Origin: Candidatus Poseidoniaceae archaeon
Lineage (GTDB): Archaea; Thermoplasmatota; Poseidoniia; Poseidoniales; Poseidoniaceae
Assembly (NCBI GenBank): GCA_022425185.1
Contig: JAKMFY010000133.1
Coordinates: 1 to 8,354, forward strand
Direction of reading: 5' to 3'
Length of the DNA: 8,354 nucleotides
Shown here: in pieces, positions 1 through 6,849 of the stretch
Layout: each line of letters begins with the position of its first letter
Position numbering within the stretch: position 1 is the stretch's first letter
Position numbers and translations under genes: made by a program
Notes under the pieces: model-generated
Databases searched by the model: none
What the model was told of the DNA's origin: nothing
The model's input: only the letters and a program-made list of their open reading frames with translations

Positions 1-38
1 TGTACCCTTTCTGTTGTGAATTTGTTGAGGAGGAACAT
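1..38 (-). CDS. Possible start of a further gene, cut by the window edge
   Basis: Fourteen bases after the eIF1A stop there is an ATG on the same strand that opens a frame (MFLLNKFTTERV) running out of the window. A weak AAGGA lies five bases upstream. Twelve codons are too few to identify a product, and the frame could be chance. The rest of this edge, 39-52, shows no other feature and no terminator-like T-run after eIF1A. Confidence 0.25.
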   Translation of the reverse strand, partial: MFLLNKFTTERV

Positions 39-52
39 CAATCCTTCGATGA

Positions 53-712
53 TTAGGCAAATAATGCGTCGATATCATCGTCGTCATCATCGTCATCATC
101 GAGTGGTTCTGGTTCAACGACTTCTGCAGGTTCTTCGACCGCTACTGGCTCTTCAACGACTTCTTCGACTGCATCATCACTTCCAAACAAATCGTCGTCA
201 TCGTCATCATCATCGTCACTTCCGAATAGATCGTCATCATCGTCTTCTTCAACAACATCAGGAGCGTCAGAAATCCCGAACAGGTCATCGTCATCATCAT
301 CATCATCAACACGATCATTCATACCGAACATGTCAACAACTTCTGGAAGCACTTGTTTTCTTGACAAATACATAGCCTGAGTCTTTGTGTAACGATGCTT
401 AACATCAGCCTTTGAATCTTGGAAATCCCATGGCCAAACAATGATCAGGTCACCTTCACGGACCCATTGACGACGACGCATTTTTCCAGGTATACGTGCC
501 ATACGGGTCTCCCCATCAGCACAAAGGACTGTAACACGACGACCGCCGAGAATCTCTTCAGCAAGAGCAAACATTTCGCCCTTAAATCCAAACTCTCCGC
601 GCTTCTTACCACCGTTTGGAAGCTTTACACGAATCTTTCCTGAGGAACCCTCTGGATTTTCAAGACGTGCAAGTTCTTCTACGTCCACTTTTTCTTCATG
701 ACGTCTTCCCAT
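53..712 (-). CDS. eif1A: Translation initiation factor 1A (aIF1A/eIF1A) with long poly-Asp C-terminal tail
   Basis: This is the archaeal/eukaryotic homologue of bacterial IF1, which binds the A site of the small ribosomal subunit during initiation. Residues 27-126 hold the S1-like OB fold and its flanking helix, recognisable by ADGETRMARIPGKMRRRQWV, REGDLIIVWPWDFQD, KADVKHRYTKTQ and YLSRK. The usual archaeal protein ends close to this point (100-115 residues). This one continues to 219 with a tail made of Asp runs followed by LFG: D136-143, D157-161, D166-174 and, at the end, D205-213 followed by IDALFA. A Glu/Val/Pro-rich linker spans about 181-203. The acidic tail recalls that of eukaryotic eIF1A, which ends in DIDDI and contacts eIF5B; similarity of function is inference. 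The start ATG has GGTGA six bases upstream and an in-frame TGA three codons upstream. It follows nuoN by 51 bases on the same strand and may be co-transcribed. The coding end is a GAY-triplet microsatellite. Confidence 0.94.
   Translation of the reverse strand: MGRRHEEKVDVEELARLENPEGSSGKIRVKLPNGGKKRGEFGFKGEMFALAEEILGGRRVTVLCADGETRMARIPGKMRRRQWVREGDLIIVWPWDFQDSKADVKHRYTKTQAMYLSRKQVLPEVVDMFGMNDRVDDDDDDDDLFGISDAPDVVEEDDDDDLFGSDDDDDDDDDLFGSDDAVEEVVEEPVAVEEPAEVVEPEPLDDDDDDDDDIDALFA
74..307 (-). repeat. GAY-triplet (poly-Asp) tracts in the eIF1A tail
   Basis: Four runs of GAT/GAC codons occur at 284-307 (8 codons), 230-244 (5), 191-217 (9) and 74-100 (9). The first three are each followed by codons for Leu-Phe-Gly. 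GAT and GAC are mixed within the runs, which reduces perfect repetition. Slippage by whole triplets would change the tail length without breaking the frame. Confidence 0.85.
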
Positions 713-767
713 TGAGGCTCACCATGTAAACGGAGAGGTCAACCCCTCTTGAAGGCACCCTCTTCAA
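713..767 (-). repeat. Two adjacent small inverted repeats in the nuoN-eIF1A gap
   Basis: Around the nuoN stop the transcript can form TTGAAG/CTTCAA (six pairs, seven-base loop, 749-767), followed directly by AGAGG/CCTCT (five pairs, six-base loop, 734-749). Neither is followed by a T-run, so a terminator is not supported. They could be a processing or attenuation site between the respiratory genes and eIF1A, or chance. The ribosome site GGTGA of eIF1A lies just downstream at 719-723. I see no convincing TATA box or BRE at a distance that fits a promoter for eIF1A. Confidence 0.3.
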
Positions 768-2467
768 CCGAGGTATTGTGTTGCATCACGGCAGAGTTCA
801 ATCAATTCGCCACCGACCAGTCCAAAGGCAACAGTCCCTATTGCACAGACTGCGATTGCAAGTCGAATTGAGACGCCAGAAGCAAGCGGCCCTTCACGAC
901 CTTCTTCGGGCTCATGGAAGTACATGACAACACCAACCCGGAGATAGTAGAACATCGAAATGGCGCTGTTGAGAACCATGAGAAGTGCGAGCCACCAGAC
1001 CCAATGAGCGTCCATCAATGAATCAAGTGACCCAGATCCAGTGGCAACCTCAACAATTCCCATGATGACGAGGAGTTTTGAGAGGAATCCAGCCATTGGC
1101 GGAACTCCTGCAAGAGAAATCATGAACAGGAACATAGCGACTGCAAGCAAGGGTTCTCTCTTTCCAAGTCCGGAAAGTGAAGACAAACGGGATGCACCGC
1201 CTTCCATTTCGAGTAGACCCAATACCAGGAAGGCTCCAAGTTTGAAGAAGACAAGAACAAACATGTGGAAGAGGAGTGCTGCAACGACAATGTCTTTTGC
1301 GTCCCCTCCAGTATCAACCAGACCCCAATTCCATGCTCCAATTGCTGTCAATGCTGCGAGCATGTATCCTGCATGTGCAACGGAAGAATACGCAAGCATA
1401 CGCTTTGGATTTTCGCTGCCAAGTGCGGCGATATTACCCCACGTCATCGTTACTGCGGCCATTACACCGAGTAAGCCAATCCAGACTGCTGATTCATCTT
1501 CAGCTGCTGAGTCAGGGACTGTAATCAGCAAGAGAACACGCATGAGTCCGAGCATTCCCATTGCCTTGCTTGCTGTTGCAAGAACACCTGCAACTGGACT
1601 GTTCGCTCCGGAATACGCATCTGGGGCAGCAAAGTGGAATGGCGCTGCACTGATTTTGAATGCAAATCCAACAAGAACGAAGCCAAGTGCCATCATACTC
1701 AACGAGCTTGCTCCATCAGTAGCCCACTTTGCAGCGAGGACATCAAATTGCAGAGAACCTGCCCAGAGATAGAGCATAGAAAGCCCGTACAATCCAACTG
1801 CAGAAGCAACTGAACCGACGATGAAGTATTTTGCACCACCTTCTGAACCTGCTCGTGTTTCCTTATGGAAGGCAACCAAAACATAGGTTGAGAACGATGC
1901 AAGTTCAAGTCCAATGAAGAGAACGAACATGTCTTGAGCAAGGGCAACAACGCTCATTCCTAGTGCAGATGTTAGCATTAGGATATAGAAATCCGCTTGT
2001 CGGCGGTTGTTGAACAGTACGTCGATATCGTTACTCTTTACGGAACCAGTTGGAAGGCGATCAAGAGATGCAAGAGCTGCAAGAAGTAAGGCTGCAAAGA
2101 AAATAGCCTCAAAGATTCGAGAAAACAAGTTCACTGAGAAAATCTCGTAACCATTTTCGCTGGAGATGACATTGGCCACTGCATTTGCTCGAGAGCCGTC
2201 TGCATTTGTTTCAAGCAGATACCAAAGAACCTGAATCAATGCAAGCGACATCGTAAGGACCGCCAATAAGCCTGGCAAGCGAGGAGATGAAACTGCCTTG
2301 TATCGAGTACCACCAAGGAACCAAGGAAGCTCGATTTGAGTACCAGGAATGCGGAATTTACCATTTCCAAGATTTGGAATGATCATAATCAGGAGCAGGC
2401 CCACAAAGACTGTGAGTTCTGGCCCAAGTGTTTGGAGCAAATCCATATCAAACGTATTAGCATCCAT
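764..2467 (-). CDS. nuoN: NuoN, antiporter-like proton-pumping subunit of complex I
   Basis: NuoN is the antiporter-like pump nearest the NuoJ/K/H end. Counting from the ATG at 2467 (567 residues), the pumping residues are E188 (GLELASFSTYVL), K271 (GFAFKISAAPFH), K301 (LATASKAMGML) and K464 (GVPPMAGFLSKLLVI). The protein is longer than the roughly 485 residues of bacterial NuoN. The extra length is mostly in the N-terminal third, in extramembrane segments at about 36-62 and 88-115. The block after K271 reads PFHFAAPDAYSGANSPV, lacking the Trp found in the common FHxWxPD form. I chose the ATG at 2467: it begins one base after the nuoM stop (TGA-A-ATG) and has GGTG six bases upstream. A TTG at 2479 would add four residues and overlap nuoM by 11 bases but has no well-placed ribosome site. 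It is the last respiratory gene before eIF1A. Confidence 0.94.
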   Translation of the reverse strand: MDANTFDMDLLQTLGPELTVFVGLLLIMIIPNLGNGKFRIPGTQIELPWFLGGTRYKAVSSPRLPGLLAVLTMSLALIQVLWYLLETNADGSRANAVANVISSENGYEIFSVNLFSRIFEAIFFAALLLAALASLDRLPTGSVKSNDIDVLFNNRRQADFYILMLTSALGMSVVALAQDMFVLFIGLELASFSTYVLVAFHKETRAGSEGGAKYFIVGSVASAVGLYGLSMLYLWAGSLQFDVLAAKWATDGASSLSMMALGFVLVGFAFKISAAPFHFAAPDAYSGANSPVAGVLATASKAMGMLGLMRVLLLITVPDSAAEDESAVWIGLLGVMAAVTMTWGNIAALGSENPKRMLAYSSVAHAGYMLAALTAIGAWNWGLVDTGGDAKDIVVAALLFHMFVLVFFKLGAFLVLGLLEMEGGASRLSSLSGLGKREPLLAVAMFLFMISLAGVPPMAGFLSKLLVIMGIVEVATGSGSLDSLMDAHWVWWLALLMVLNSAISMFYYLRVGVVMYFHEPEEGREGPLASGVSIRLAIAVCAIGTVAFGLVGGELIELCRDATQYLG

Positions 2468-2468
2468 T

Positions 2469-4028
2469 TCAAGCACCAAACCCTAGGAATATCATAGCAT
2501 TTCGAGTCCATATATCCATCATATCAAGGAAAATCCACGGCATGATTCCGAAGAGGATTGTAAATCCGGCAAGGAGAAGCATTGCCAACTTTTCTGAATT
2601 CGCAATATCAGGAACTGGTTCACCATGCAGACTTTCTGGAGGTTGTGTTTCATCTCCACCTTCAAAGATGGTTCGTTGCATCGACCAGAGGTAGTATGCT
2701 GCGGTAAGAGCAAGAACAAGACCAGGCAAGAGAATCCACCAGCCATAGGCATGCCAGTAGGCAACCATGAGCATTAATTCAGCAACGAATCCAGCAAGGA
2801 GTGGAAGGCCAAGAGATGCCATCCATCCAAACATCATGCTCGTTGCAAGCCAAGGAGAATGTTTTGCCATTCCACGCATTGCACCGATTTCCATGCTATG
2901 ATAGTGATGCTTGAATGCACCACAAACTGCGAAGAGCATTGGGCTGATGATTCCGTGAGCGAACATCATGAAGAGAGCAGCTGCCCATCCGAGAGGTTGC
3001 ATGCTTGCAATACCAAGCAAAATAACACCCATGTGTGAAACTGAGGAATATGCAACCATCTTCTTGAGATTGGTCTGTCCAAGACAAACGATTGCACCCC
3101 ATACCAAGGAGATTAAACCGATGATCATGATGACGAATCTAAACTCTTCTAGCGCATGCGGGAAGAGAGAGATTGGAAGCCTGAACATTCCGTAAGCCCC
3201 CATCTTCAGCATAACACCAGCAAGCAGCATTGAACCACCTGTAGGCGCTTGTACGTGAGCATCGGGAAGCCAAGTGTGGAACGGTGCAGCTGGGAGTTTC
3301 ACAAGGAATCCAAGCATGAGCATAATGAAGAGTGCTTTCTGAACTTCAAGACCAAGCCAGACTCCGCTGGTGTTTGCTCCATTTGCTTCGGTAACCATTT
3401 CTACCATCGAGAACGTTTGTGTATCCATGAGGAAATACATGGTAAACAAACCAAGAAGCATGACTACGGATGCAGTGAATGTGTAGATGAAGAATTTCTG
3501 AGCAGCATACTTTCTGTCCTTTCCGCCCCACTTGAGAATGAGGAAGAACATTGGAATCAATGTCAATTCCCAGAATACGTAGAACATGAACAAGTCAAGT
3601 GCAACAAAGACACCGATAAGTGCGCCACCCATCATCAGGATGAGCGGGAAGTAGGTTGCTCCTGCCTTTTCGTTCCATGTTGCGATGATCGTAATTGGCA
3701 AGAGAAGTGTTGTCAGCCAAACCATTGGGAAGGACAGTCCGTCGACACCGACACTCCACTCAATTCCAAGTGGTTCAATCCAAACATAAGATTCTTTGAA
3801 TTCATAATTATTGAAAGCAATACCCTTCCAATCAACGTCACCAATCTGACCGAGGAACATGAGCATTGCAATCGCAAACATGACCAGTGTAATTCCAAGA
3901 CTCGCCATTCGAATAGAAGAGTCAAACTTTTTTCGGGACTCTGCTGAAAGACGAGAAGTCAGAATCAGAAGGAAGATACTTGCCATAATTGGCAAGACGA
4001 CCAAAAGAGAGAGGTAATCCATCTTCAA
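2469..4028 (-). CDS. nuoM: NuoM, antiporter-like proton-pumping subunit of complex I
   Basis: NuoM is the middle antiporter-like pump of the membrane arm. The key residues lie at a constant +10 offset from the E. coli protein as I remember it: E154 (VFWELTLIPMFFLI), K244 and H251 (FLVKLPAAPFHTWLPDAH), K275 (LAGVMLKMGAYG) and E417 (GLPLLAGFVAELMLM). The length of 519 residues is normal for the family, with about 14 membrane helices. The start appears to be TTG at 4028, which overlaps the nuoL stop (TTGA). A nine-base Shine-Dalgarno GGAGGTGAT ends three bases before it, so its GGAGG core is seven bases away, the same spacing as for nuoL and nuoJ2. The in-frame ATG at 4022 (residue 3) is 13 bases from that core. 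The two choices differ by two residues. nuoN begins one base after the stop. Confidence 0.96.
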   Translation of the reverse strand: MKMDYLSLLVVLPIMASIFLLILTSRLSAESRKKFDSSIRMASLGITLVMFAIAMLMFLGQIGDVDWKGIAFNNYEFKESYVWIEPLGIEWSVGVDGLSFPMVWLTTLLLPITIIATWNEKAGATYFPLILMMGGALIGVFVALDLFMFYVFWELTLIPMFFLILKWGGKDRKYAAQKFFIYTFTASVVMLLGLFTMYFLMDTQTFSMVEMVTEANGANTSGVWLGLEVQKALFIMLMLGFLVKLPAAPFHTWLPDAHVQAPTGGSMLLAGVMLKMGAYGMFRLPISLFPHALEEFRFVIMIIGLISLVWGAIVCLGQTNLKKMVAYSSVSHMGVILLGIASMQPLGWAAALFMMFAHGIISPMLFAVCGAFKHHYHSMEIGAMRGMAKHSPWLATSMMFGWMASLGLPLLAGFVAELMLMVAYWHAYGWWILLPGLVLALTAAYYLWSMQRTIFEGGDETQPPESLHGEPVPDIANSEKLAMLLLAGFTILFGIMPWIFLDMMDIWTRNAMIFLGFGA

Positions 4029-6271
4029 ATCATCACCTCCAACATTGCATAGATAACAAGGACACCTAATGCTGCCATCATGATGTAATCACGAGCTGAA
4101 CCTGTTGTCAGTTTACGAACGCTAAGTGAAATCTTCTGTGATGAGCGTTCGATGGTCTTGATTGTTCCATCGATGACCTTGCGATCGAAAGTCGCGCTGA
4201 GAACAGCAAATCCAGCAACGAGTTTGAGCATTGCAGTATCGTACCACTTGTCGAAGTAAAGGCGTTCCTTGAGAGCAACTGATAAGCCTGAATCAGCCCA
4301 AGCGCTGTTGTCGAAACCACGCTTCTCGTTTACACGAGCAGAGAGATTGATGATCGGTTGCATCCATCCCTTGGCTTTCTCGCCTTCTTTGAGTGCTCCA
4401 CCGTACAATGCCATTGCAAGACCAGGTCCGACGATAGCTCCAATGAAAATTACAACATAGGTCAGTACGAAGAAGAAGGCATCAGAATTGAGGAAGATGT
4501 GTTCAAATTCGTAAATCAGACCATCAGCTAATCCCTTGTCGCTGAAGAATGCATAGCCGCTATCACTTGACCAATGCGTAAACATCATTCCCGCAAGAAT
4601 GACGCTCGAAAGGGACACGAAGGTGAGAGTCACCAATGGAATCGGAATCCAAGGGGTGTTCTCATGAACGTTTTCTGCAACCTCTGTCTTTGGTTTTCCT
4701 GCAAAGGTCTTGAGCCACATTCTCGACATATAGAAACCAGTCATTGCTGCACCCAGAAGAACACAGAAAGCTGGGAACCAGAACAGTGGCTCTTCGCGAG
4801 CAACTCTCCAGGTATTTGCGATGATGCCTTCTTTGGACCAGAATCCACCAATGAGGGGTAGACCCATAATCGAAGCTGAACCTACGAGCATTGCTGTTGC
4901 AGTAATAGGCATCTTGGACGCAAGACCGCCCATGTTTGACATCGATTGAGCATCGAATTCATCGTGGTGATCGTCATGATGGTCTTCTCCATGGTCGTCG
5001 CCATGGTCGTCGTGGTGATGAAGATCATGATGTGCATGATGCATTTCGTGAATGACTGAACCACTTGCCATGAACAGCATTCCTTTTGCCATTGCGTGGT
5101 TAAAGAGATGGAACAATGCTGCTCCAAAGGCAATGATGGCATACTCTTCCATTCCTGGTGTGTTAGCGAGCCATAGCGCTGCACCAAGTCCGGTGAAGAT
5201 GTATGCGAGTTGACTCATTGTAGAATATGCGAGAACTTTCTTCAAATCGTCTTGAACAAAGGCAATTGCAGCAGCCATGACTGCGGTAATACCACCGATT
5301 GCTGCGATAATGAATGCAAGATCGACCAGTTCTCCAGCCATAGAAGGAGCACCGAAGAACGGGAACATACGGGCTACGAGATACAATCCTGCGTTGACCA
5401 TTGTTGCGGCGTGAATAAGAGCGGAAACTGGCGTTGGTCCTTCCATAGCGTCTGGAAGCCAAACGTGAAGTGGGAATTGAGCAGATTTACCTACTGCACC
5501 AATAAACATCATTCCAAGCGCCATTTGTAATTCGCCTGAATCAACTGCTGCGATGTTATCGGGGTTGAATACAACTGAGTAGTCGAGAGAACCAAACATA
5601 TTCCAAAGCATAACCAATCCAATGACGAGGAAAACGTCACCGACACGAGTTGTAAGGAATGCTTTCTTTGCAGCATATGCTGCACTTGGGCGTTCGTAAT
5701 AGAATCCAATGAGAAGATAGGAACAGAGACCCATCAATTCCCAGAAGATGAACAACCAAAGGAAGGAATCTGCAAGAACCATTCCAAGCATACCTGAACA
5801 AAACAAGACGAATTCAGCATAGAAACGGTGGTTTCTGTTATCGTTTATTGGATCTGTATTCATGTATCCAATACTGAAGATGTTGATGAGCATACAGAGG
5901 AAGGATGCAACAAACAGAAGCATAACTGTGACGTGGTCGATGTAAATTCCAACGCCAAAGACTTTCTCTTCGATGGTCATACCATCTGCGCCAATCCATC
6001 CAAAGCTGAGCCAGTCACCAATGTGGTGAGACCCTGTTCCACTTCCAATAAATTCGACAATGAGAATCAATGAAAGAATGAAACTTGCAACCATAATTGG
6101 TAGAGCGATGAGTCCACCTTCTTTTGCAGACTTGACCCAGGTTTCGTTCCCATTGAACAATCGTCCGAGGAAGAGAATAACTGGGAATGCAAGCATCGGT
6201 AAAAGAACGATGAAGATGGCATATTCCGTGAAGGAAGAAGTGATTTCTGGTATATCTGTTGTTGTTCCCAT
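4025..6271 (-). CDS. nuoL: NuoL, antiporter-like proton-pumping subunit of complex I
   Basis: NuoL is the distal proton-pumping subunit and carries the long lateral helix that braces the membrane arm. The pumping residues are in place: E178 in FWELMGLCSYLLIGFY, K262 in GKSAQFPLHVWLPDAMEGPT, K344/K345 in DDLKKVLAYSTMSQLAY and K480 in GGFWSKEGII. The C-terminal part (LYFDKWYD, then VIDGTIKTIE, then TTGSARDYIMM) fits the lateral helix and the final anchoring helix. At 748 residues it is longer than the usual 610-660. One clear addition is a loop at residues 408-438 with 14 histidines and many aspartates, inserted where ordinary NuoL runs from SVIH directly to MGGL. The start ATG has GAGGTGAT seven bases upstream, overlapping the nuoK stop. 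The stop overlaps the TTG start of nuoM. Confidence 0.96.
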   Translation of the reverse strand: MGTTTDIPEITSSFTEYAIFIVLLPMLAFPVILFLGRLFNGNETWVKSAKEGGLIALPIMVASFILSLILIVEFIGSGTGSHHIGDWLSFGWIGADGMTIEEKVFGVGIYIDHVTVMLLFVASFLCMLINIFSIGYMNTDPINDNRNHRFYAEFVLFCSGMLGMVLADSFLWLFIFWELMGLCSYLLIGFYYERPSAAYAAKKAFLTTRVGDVFLVIGLVMLWNMFGSLDYSVVFNPDNIAAVDSGELQMALGMMFIGAVGKSAQFPLHVWLPDAMEGPTPVSALIHAATMVNAGLYLVARMFPFFGAPSMAGELVDLAFIIAAIGGITAVMAAAIAFVQDDLKKVLAYSTMSQLAYIFTGLGAALWLANTPGMEEYAIIAFGAALFHLFNHAMAKGMLFMASGSVIHEMHHAHHDLHHHDDHGDDHGEDHHDDHHDEFDAQSMSNMGGLASKMPITATAMLVGSASIMGLPLIGGFWSKEGIIANTWRVAREEPLFWFPAFCVLLGAAMTGFYMSRMWLKTFAGKPKTEVAENVHENTPWIPIPLVTLTFVSLSSVILAGMMFTHWSSDSGYAFFSDKGLADGLIYEFEHIFLNSDAFFFVLTYVVIFIGAIVGPGLAMALYGGALKEGEKAKGWMQPIINLSARVNEKRGFDNSAWADSGLSVALKERLYFDKWYDTAMLKLVAGFAVLSATFDRKVIDGTIKTIERSSQKISLSVRKLTTGSARDYIMMAALGVLVIYAMLEVMI
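4032..4040 (-). promoter_or_regulatory. Shine-Dalgarno site of nuoM, supporting a TTG start
   Basis: The minus strand reads GGAGGTGAT, a nine-base match to the usual 3' end of 16S rRNA, inside the last codons of nuoL. Its GGAGG core is seven bases from the TTG at 4028 and 13 bases from the ATG at 4022. The clearest neighbours, nuoL and nuoJ2, also use seven bases, which favours TTG. Confidence 0.65.
4961..5050 (-). other. His/Asp-rich loop-coding segment within nuoL
   Basis: This segment codes for NuoL residues 408-437. Within it, 14 residues are His and most of the rest are Asp or Glu, in HHDD/DDHG-type units. It sits between the conserved SGSVIH and MGGL blocks, in an extramembrane loop. 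The DNA is a run of CAY and GAY codons, giving a low-complexity tract. Such a loop could bind metal ions or buffer protons, but this is inference. Confidence 0.7.
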
Positions 6272-6280
6272 AAGATCACC

Positions 6281-6583
6281 TCAGTGCTTCAGTAGATTAA
6301 CATCATCAAGAGAGATGGATTCGTGTTGACCATACATGGCGAGGAAAATTGCAAGACCGATTGCAACCTCTGAGGCTGCAATAGCGATTGCAAAGATGGC
6401 GTAAACCCATCCATTAGCATCTCCATGTTGAATGGCCGCTGCAACGAATTGCAGGTTGGCTGCGTTAAGAATCAATTCAAGACACATCAGAACAACGATG
6501 GCGTTCTTACGAGTAAAAGCGCCCCATAGCCCAATAGTGAACAACAAAGCGGAAAGTACGCTTACCCATGCTGGATCAATCAT
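6281..6583 (-). CDS. nuoK: NuoK, complex I membrane subunit
   Basis: NuoK is the small three-helix subunit (homologous to MrpC) whose membrane glutamates relay charge between the quinone end and the antiporter-like pumps. The length of 100 residues is exactly typical. Helices are at about 6-22, 29-51 and 58-83. The two functionally important glutamates are present as E36 (MCLELILNAANL) and E72 (AIAASEVAIGLAI), at the same positions as in the E. coli protein. The start ATG overlaps the nuoJ2 stop (ATGA) and is preceded by GAGGTG nine bases upstream. The stop codon overlaps the Shine-Dalgarno of nuoL, which begins nine bases later, so the two are probably translated in a coupled manner. Confidence 0.96.
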   Translation of the reverse strand: MIDPAWVSVLSALLFTIGLWGAFTRKNAIVVLMCLELILNAANLQFVAAAIQHGDANGWVYAIFAIAIAASEVAIGLAIFLAMYGQHESISLDDVNLLKH

Positions 6584-6849
6584 ACCTCTTCACCTCTCTG
6601 TTCCCACTCAAGATTTTCACGACGTTCATCACGAACAAGGTAAGCAGCACCCATCATAGCCATAGCCATGAGAATACCGAGAACCAAAAGAGGAAGTGCC
6701 CAATCATTGAGCATAGCATTTGCAAGATCATTTGTTGTGATCTCTTCAGAGGAATCAGTATCCCAAACCGTGGAGGTTCCCAAGACTGTGATCATTGCCC
6801 CAGCAAGAAGAATCAGTCCAACTCGAGTTAGTGTTGACATTAGTCTCAT
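6580..6849 (-). CDS. nuoJ2: NuoJ C-terminal half (NuoJ2), complex I membrane subunit
   Basis: This 89-residue protein carries the last two membrane helices of NuoJ, at about residues 8-27 and 50-71, joined by an acidic loop (WDTDSSEEITTND). The second helix, ALPLLVLGILMAMAMMGAAY, resembles the final NuoJ helix, which ends in a GA-hydrophobic-LxR motif; here it ends GAAYLVR at 67-73, followed by a charged tail. With NuoJ1 it makes up a complete five-helix NuoJ. The start is the ATG in the ATGA overlap with nuoJ1. It has a perfect AGGAGGAGG Shine-Dalgarno at 6857-6865, seven bases upstream. An internal ATG (residue 4) is spaced less well. The strong ribosome site and clean division between helices 3 and 4 argue for a true two-gene arrangement rather than a sequencing frameshift. 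It overlaps nuoK by four bases. Confidence 0.9.
   Translation of the reverse strand: MRLMSTLTRVGLILLAGAMITVLGTSTVWDTDSSEEITTNDLANAMLNDWALPLLVLGILMAMAMMGAAYLVRDERRENLEWEQRGEEV

Noticed and set aside
74..307. CRISPR or other regulatory repeat array
   Set aside because: The repetition is a triplet codon pattern in frame with eIF1A, without spacers or a repeated unit of CRISPR size.
16..375. Plus-strand frame full of His and Arg (HHRHH-type repeats)
   Set aside because: It is the mirror image of the poly-Asp codons of eIF1A and has no independent support.
724..730. TTTACAT as a TATA-like box for eIF1A
   Set aside because: It lies only about a dozen bases before the eIF1A start codon, too close to drive that gene, and no BRE is visible beside it.
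734..767. Transcription terminator between nuoN and eIF1A
   Set aside because: The two inverted repeats are short and no T-run follows on the minus strand, so a terminator cannot be claimed.
1041..1772. 243-codon open frame on the plus strand
   Set aside because: It is antisense to nuoN, which has conserved residues throughout; the frame has no recognisable motif and an odd Ser/Thr/Ala/Pro composition.
3249..3947. 232-codon open frame on the plus strand, rich in Cys, His and Glu
   Set aside because: It lies wholly opposite nuoM. Its composition is what the reverse complement of hydrophobic membrane-helix codons gives, and no recognisable domain or ribosome site is present.
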